From the NCBI GenBank assembly GCA_025331435.1, contig JAIWNI010000110.1, positions 29,142 to 93,141 on the forward strand: a stretch of 64,000 bases of DNA, in the 5' to 3' direction. The translations under genes were made by a program, and so were the position numbers. Shown here piece after piece: positions 60,759-64,000 of this stretch; positions within the stretch are counted from its first letter, which is position 1, and each line of letters opens with the position of its first letter. The DNA is from Choanephora cucurbitarum. Its lineage: Eukaryota; Mucoromycota; Mucoromycetes; Mucorales; Choanephoraceae. The notes below the pieces were generated by a model. The model saw only the letters and a list, made by a program, of their open reading frames with translations, searched no databases and had not been told where the DNA came from.

Positions 60759-61042
60759 TAATCGTTTGATTTTATACTTTGGAAGAAAAGAAAAATGTTC
60801 TGTCTGTATGACATAACGCAGGAAAATCACCCACGTTGATCATTTAGAGGTGTAATATCTAAGTCGGAAAGAAACATCAGATATATTTTTGTCTAAAATT
60901 CCAATTTGGCCTTTATTAAAAGAAGATGTGGTTGATCTTTGTTTCAGCCAAGATAGTCTTTGCTGCCAATCATTAATACATTTGATAAACAACTGAGTTT
61001 TTCATAAACAAGTATACAGAATTGCGTAGTTTTCAGAATGGA

Positions 61043-61189
61043 TACAGTAGTCGCTCGATTTAAGAGTATGTTTAATAAAAAAATAGCAATCCTTCATCTT
61101 GAAAATCGCTTTGAGCACTAAAATACCATTCGATTATAAGAGTGTATTTCTCAAGAATATGCACACCTTTAAATAAAGCGACTATTGTA
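61043..61189 (-). mobile_element. MITE family 2, copy B (147 bp)
   Basis: Ends TACAGTAGTCGCTCGATTTA and, inwards from the right, TACAATAGTCGCTTTATTTA are a good inverted repeat with TA/CA(G/A)T termini. Its reverse complement aligns along the whole length of 34476-34652, with copy A about 30 bp longer. Confidence 0.8.
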
Positions 61190-61620
61190 ATTGATTGATT
61201 ACACTTTGAATAGCTACAATTATTGATTTGAAACGTTCGTCATTTTCGTTTTAAAGTTTGTACACTTTAAAAAAAACTTTCAGCATCTTACTGACCGTTC
61301 TAGTGAACTATAGCTGCTTTTTTGGAGCGTGTGTATCCATAAGTAAGATCATGTATTATAAAAAGCAGTGAGTCAAAATCGCTACAAACTATTGATTATG
61401 TTATGTAATGATATAACTGCAGAAATCATATCCAACTTTCGTACTCATCTTAATCGACATACCATTCAATACTATAAAAAAAAACACTATTCCGATCGTT
61501 CTTAAGCTAAAAGACACACCATTTTTGGGCCATTTTGATTCATTTTGCAATGACGTTTCTGATACTTCAGAATAACAAAATCTCTAGACATAAAGAAACG
61601 ATCATGTTTAGCTTAGTACC

Positions 61621-61670
61621 ATCAAATTTTTGGAAAGTGGTATTGATTTTCTCAAAGTGACAAAATTTAC
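61621..61670 (-). repeat. decayed element fragment, copy 2
   Basis: The reverse complement matches 59717-59764. The minus-strand frame around it (61797-61567) reads NGKFCHFEKINTTFQKFDGT and is open for 76 codons, the longer remnant of the two. Confidence 0.5.
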
Positions 61671-62449
61671 CATTCTCATTGTCTTCAATACTCTTTTTTG
61701 TCGATCCTAATCGCAGTGCCTTTCTTTTTTGGGAACAATAACAAATGCCTTTTAAGAGCCAGTTGCAGAGCGCGTAAACATGTGAGCGTGAGCTCATTCA
61801 TCTTGTCCCTTTGTTTTTTATTTCTCTACTTTTTCTATTTTCTGCTCTCTGAAGCCCTTTAGAACACACTGTAACTGCGAACTCTTCTTTATGGCTAGGC
61901 TTAATTTATCTTGCGTGTTATAGAGAAGACAAAGTTAGACACTGAACGCAATGCATATACTTTTTTTCTTTTTACTTGAGTGCTAAAGGGAAAAGAAAAT
62001 GATATTCTTTTTTTGCTTGGCTTTGGTCAAAATAAGGTTTTGTGTTACACAGCCCTGCTCTTTCCTTTTCTTTTTCATTATGCAAAATAGATCCTCATCT
62101 CTTTTTGGAAAAAGCCAAAAGGAGAAAAAAATATGGAGAAAAAAATATAGAACTTGATGCGATTTAGCTTTATATGTAGTCAACAGCTACTTCAAATAAA
62201 TGACACTAAAATGTACGCAGAAAAAAGAAGCCTCTGAGAAAGTAGCTAACACTGAAAAAAAAGAGAGGGTAAAGTGCTTGCAACATGTTGAGTTTTGCTT
62301 TCGTTTTGCGATTTTTTTTTTTTGCGTATGGAGGTTTGCGAATTTACATATATTTGTTTTATAAAAAAAATCATAATACGCAAAAAGAATCTTAACTCGC
62401 AAAAAAAAATACGTCTGTTGACGAAGACGAGGATGAAAATGTGGTAATC

Positions 62450-64000
62450 TTTTTTTTTAAGGGAGCAAGTCCGGTTTTATTTAAAGTCCTTTAGATGTCA
62501 GAAGAGGGAAAGAAAAGACTGGATATATAGAATTAAAAGGTAAAGGGAAGCGGGGGAAAATATCAGTTATTTAAACGTAGCGTTGGTTGTAGAGGAAATT
62601 AAGGTGTCTGGTGACAGTATTCAAGGCAGTGGTGGTAGAGAAAGGCTTGGCTTGAAAGACGGAATGCCAGTGCGTCTGCCATATACCCAATAAAGTACAG
62701 GCAAAGATCTGTTCTTGCGAGAGAGAGGAGAGCGGAAGAGAGGGGTCGCGGATGCGGGTTACAGGGAAAAAGCGGTAAATACACAGAAGGAGACGAGGGA
62801 TATCAGAGGGAACAAAGCGGATGAATGGATGGATATAGGTGGTGAGGATTGTCATCCAAACCGAAGCCTTAGCCGGGCAGAGGAAAAGGAAATGATCGAT
62901 AGTTTCTTCAGAGTTAGAACAAACATGACAGAGGGGAGAAGGAAAAGAAGACGGGATTAGTTGGTGAAGTAAGGAACGACAGGGAATTTTTTTATGGAGC
63001 AGACGGTACCACACCGTTCTTGCTTGTAAGGGGATAGCGAGAGACCAGAAGGTGTTCCAATTAGACGGTGAGAGTACCGTAAGTGGGAAGATATTGCGAG
63101 ATCGATTGAGGAATTTGTAAGAGCGGGTAGAAGAAAGGGGATGACGAAACGTAGGTGGAAGGTTTGTAAAGCTGGCAATAAAAGGCGATAAGTTAATGGA
63201 TGAGGTCAACGTTTGCGCAATGCGAGGAGCTGGCATGCGATTGTGTTGAGGGAAAGGACGAAGAGAGATCATGCCTGTTTGGATAGATCGAATTGCCTGG
63301 CGAGTAAGTGTAGGATGTGTAGAATGGGTGAAGGGGGGCTGGCGAAGTTCAAGTTGGAGGGTGAGCGTGTCGAAGTAAAAGAGGTCATAGCAGAATAAGG
63401 GTTGTAGGTTGGGCGTGTGAAACGGTGTAGCTGTTGAAGTGGTGTGGTGAGAAGAGGTAGTGGGTGAGGAAGGGAAGATGACTGCTGTTAGAGGGAGGGA
63501 AAGGCAAGTGATAGGATCGATATAGCAAGTATCAAAAGGTTTCGGGATGGCATCGATTACCTGAACGAGTAAAGAAAGCATATGAATGGGGGAGTAATTG
63601 ATGGAAGGGCGGTAAGGAAAGTGTTGGGGTTGACGGCTAGAGGGAAAGAGAAGAAAATATTGGGCGGAGGGAAAAGTGGGAGAATGGTAGAACCAATCAA
63701 AGGTGTGCCGTAGAAGATAGGCGACTGAGAGGGGAGAGGAAGGGGGGGTCGACTGGAGAAGGGTAGATGCCCAACGCCATTGGAGAGCTTGTTGTTGTGA
63801 GATTAAATTCAGGACTTGAAGTCCGCCCTGTTTTCGGGGGAGTTGAAGGGTAGTTAAGGAAAGAGGAGGAAAGATATGATGGTTAATGAAGCGAGAGCCA
63901 ATACTTAAAAGGCGGTGTAGTTGTTCGTGTGTGAATGTGGCGAGGCGGAGAACATGCCAAAGTTTGGAAAAAATGAGTGTATTGAGGACCGTTGCTCTGC
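62450..64000 (-). mobile_element. 3' part of a non-LTR (LINE) retrotransposon, cut by the window edge
   Basis: On the minus strand an open frame enters from 64000 and stops at 62571. A 3' UTR of about 115 nt follows, with AATAAA around 62474-62480 and an A9 run (T9 at 62450-62458) that marks the probable 3' end of the insertion. The plus strand is unusually G-rich here, unlike neighbouring AT-rich DNA, consistent with recent insertion. The 5' end and target duplication lie outside the window. Confidence 0.75.
62571..64000 (-). CDS. reverse transcriptase C-terminal region of a LINE (partial)
   Basis: At least 475 codons without a stop from the right edge to TAA at 62571; the N-terminal part is missing. 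The sequence has the look of the thumb and connection region of LINE reverse transcriptases: LIFSKLWHVLRLATFTHEQL, then PRKQGGLQVLNLISQQQALQ. Next comes a zinc-binding RT motif (zf-RVT type), VWYRLLHKKIPCRSLLHQL with PLCHVCSNSEETIDHFLFLC, in which C-X2-C and H-X4-C can be read. Endonuclease and catalytic RT motifs must lie beyond the window. The coding strand is C/T-rich, unlike host genes. No frameshift is visible, so the copy may be young. Confidence 0.75.
   Translation of the reverse strand, partial: RATVLNTLIFSKLWHVLRLATFTHEQLHRLLSIGSRFINHHIFPPLSLTTLQLPRKQGGLQVLNLISQQQALQWRWASTLLQSTPPSSPLSVAYLLRHTFDWFYHSPTFPSAQYFLLFPSSRQPQHFPYRPSINYSPIHMLSLLVQVIDAIPKPFDTCYIDPITCLSLPLTAVIFPSSPTTSSHHTTSTATPFHTPNLQPLFCYDLFYFDTLTLQLELRQPPFTHSTHPTLTRQAIRSIQTGMISLRPFPQHNRMPAPRIAQTLTSSINLSPFIASFTNLPPTFRHPLSSTRSYKFLNRSRNIFPLTVLSPSNWNTFWSLAIPLQARTVWYRLLHKKIPCRSLLHQLIPSSFPSPLCHVCSNSEETIDHFLFLCPAKASVWMTILTTYIHPFIRFVPSDIPRLLLCIYRFFPVTRIRDPSLPLSSLSQEQIFACTLLGIWQTHWHSVFQAKPFSTTTALNTVTRHLNFLYNQRYV

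Larger units (their letters stand above)
58902..62449. other. gene-free region rich in repeats
   Basis: About 3.5 kb between MED16 and the LINE, with a purine-rich imperfect repeat, an LTR, a MITE and decayed element fragments listed separately. The start of the interval holds the MED16 promoter, with long T runs. No protein-coding gene seen. Confidence 0.6.

Overview
This is nuclear DNA of a filamentous fungus, most likely an early-diverging one of the Mucoromycota/Mucorales type. The sequence is AT-rich. Genes carry many short introns, mostly 50-70 nt, with GTAAGT-like donors, TAG/CAG/AAG acceptors and CTAAC/CTGAC-like branch points. The gene set fits this placement: a stand-alone RNA ligase instead of a trifunctional Trl1, a FANCE-like Fanconi protein, a DUF8032-type protein, a WRKY/GCM-like zinc-finger protein, a Dicer, and a PD-(D/E)XK-like protein of a kind I recall as expanded in Mucoromycota. 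Exon boundaries below were worked out by hand from frame continuity. Where a total coding length is given, the exons sum to a multiple of three.

Layout: 1-2.8 kb gene-poor; 2.8-4.1 kb DUF8032-type gene (+); 7.0-9.3 kb Abp1/drebrin-like actin-binding protein (+); 9.4-14.5 kb full-length ABCC/MRP transporter (-); 14.5-19.2 kb gene-poor with a MITE, decayed coding fragments, a hairpin element and an LTR-like repeat; 19.3-21.1 kb ACS/Dal5-type MFS permease (-). A very compact block follows at 23.4-30.9 kb: RNA ligase (+), FANCE-like (+), AIRIM/C1orf109-like (-), UNC-45/She4 myosin chaperone (+), mitoribosomal mS37/Mrp10 (+), RRM/RS splicing-type protein (-). From 31 to 36.5 kb is gene-poor DNA with a microsatellite, a five-unit minisatellite, a MITE and a pseudogene. 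Then come a WRKY/GCM-like gene (-, 36.6-37.6 kb), a Dicer gene (-, 39.3-44.2 kb) that needs a one-base correction in an A9 run, and a PD-(D/E)XK-like gene (+, 45.7-47.4 kb).

The second compact block, 47.9-58.9 kb, holds a BioF-type synthase (+), SSU72 (+), a two-PHD Rco1/PHF12-like protein (-), a BRCT protein (-), the FACT subunit SPT16 (-) and Mediator subunit MED16 (-). SSU72, Rco1-like, SPT16 and MED16 all act on RNA polymerase II transcription or chromatin, but nothing suggests an operon. From 58.9 kb to the end is mobile-element territory: a solo LTR with a perfect 5-bp target duplication, a second copy of the 34.5-kb MITE, a decayed element fragment found twice, and the 3' part of a non-LTR retrotransposon running off the right edge.

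Main points for follow-up: the Dicer frameshift, the monofunctional tRNA ligase beside a FANCE-like gene, the AIRIM-like gene in a fungus, a probable GC-AG intron, and several short transposon families that can be aligned within the window. I saw no convincing tRNA, rRNA or CRISPR.
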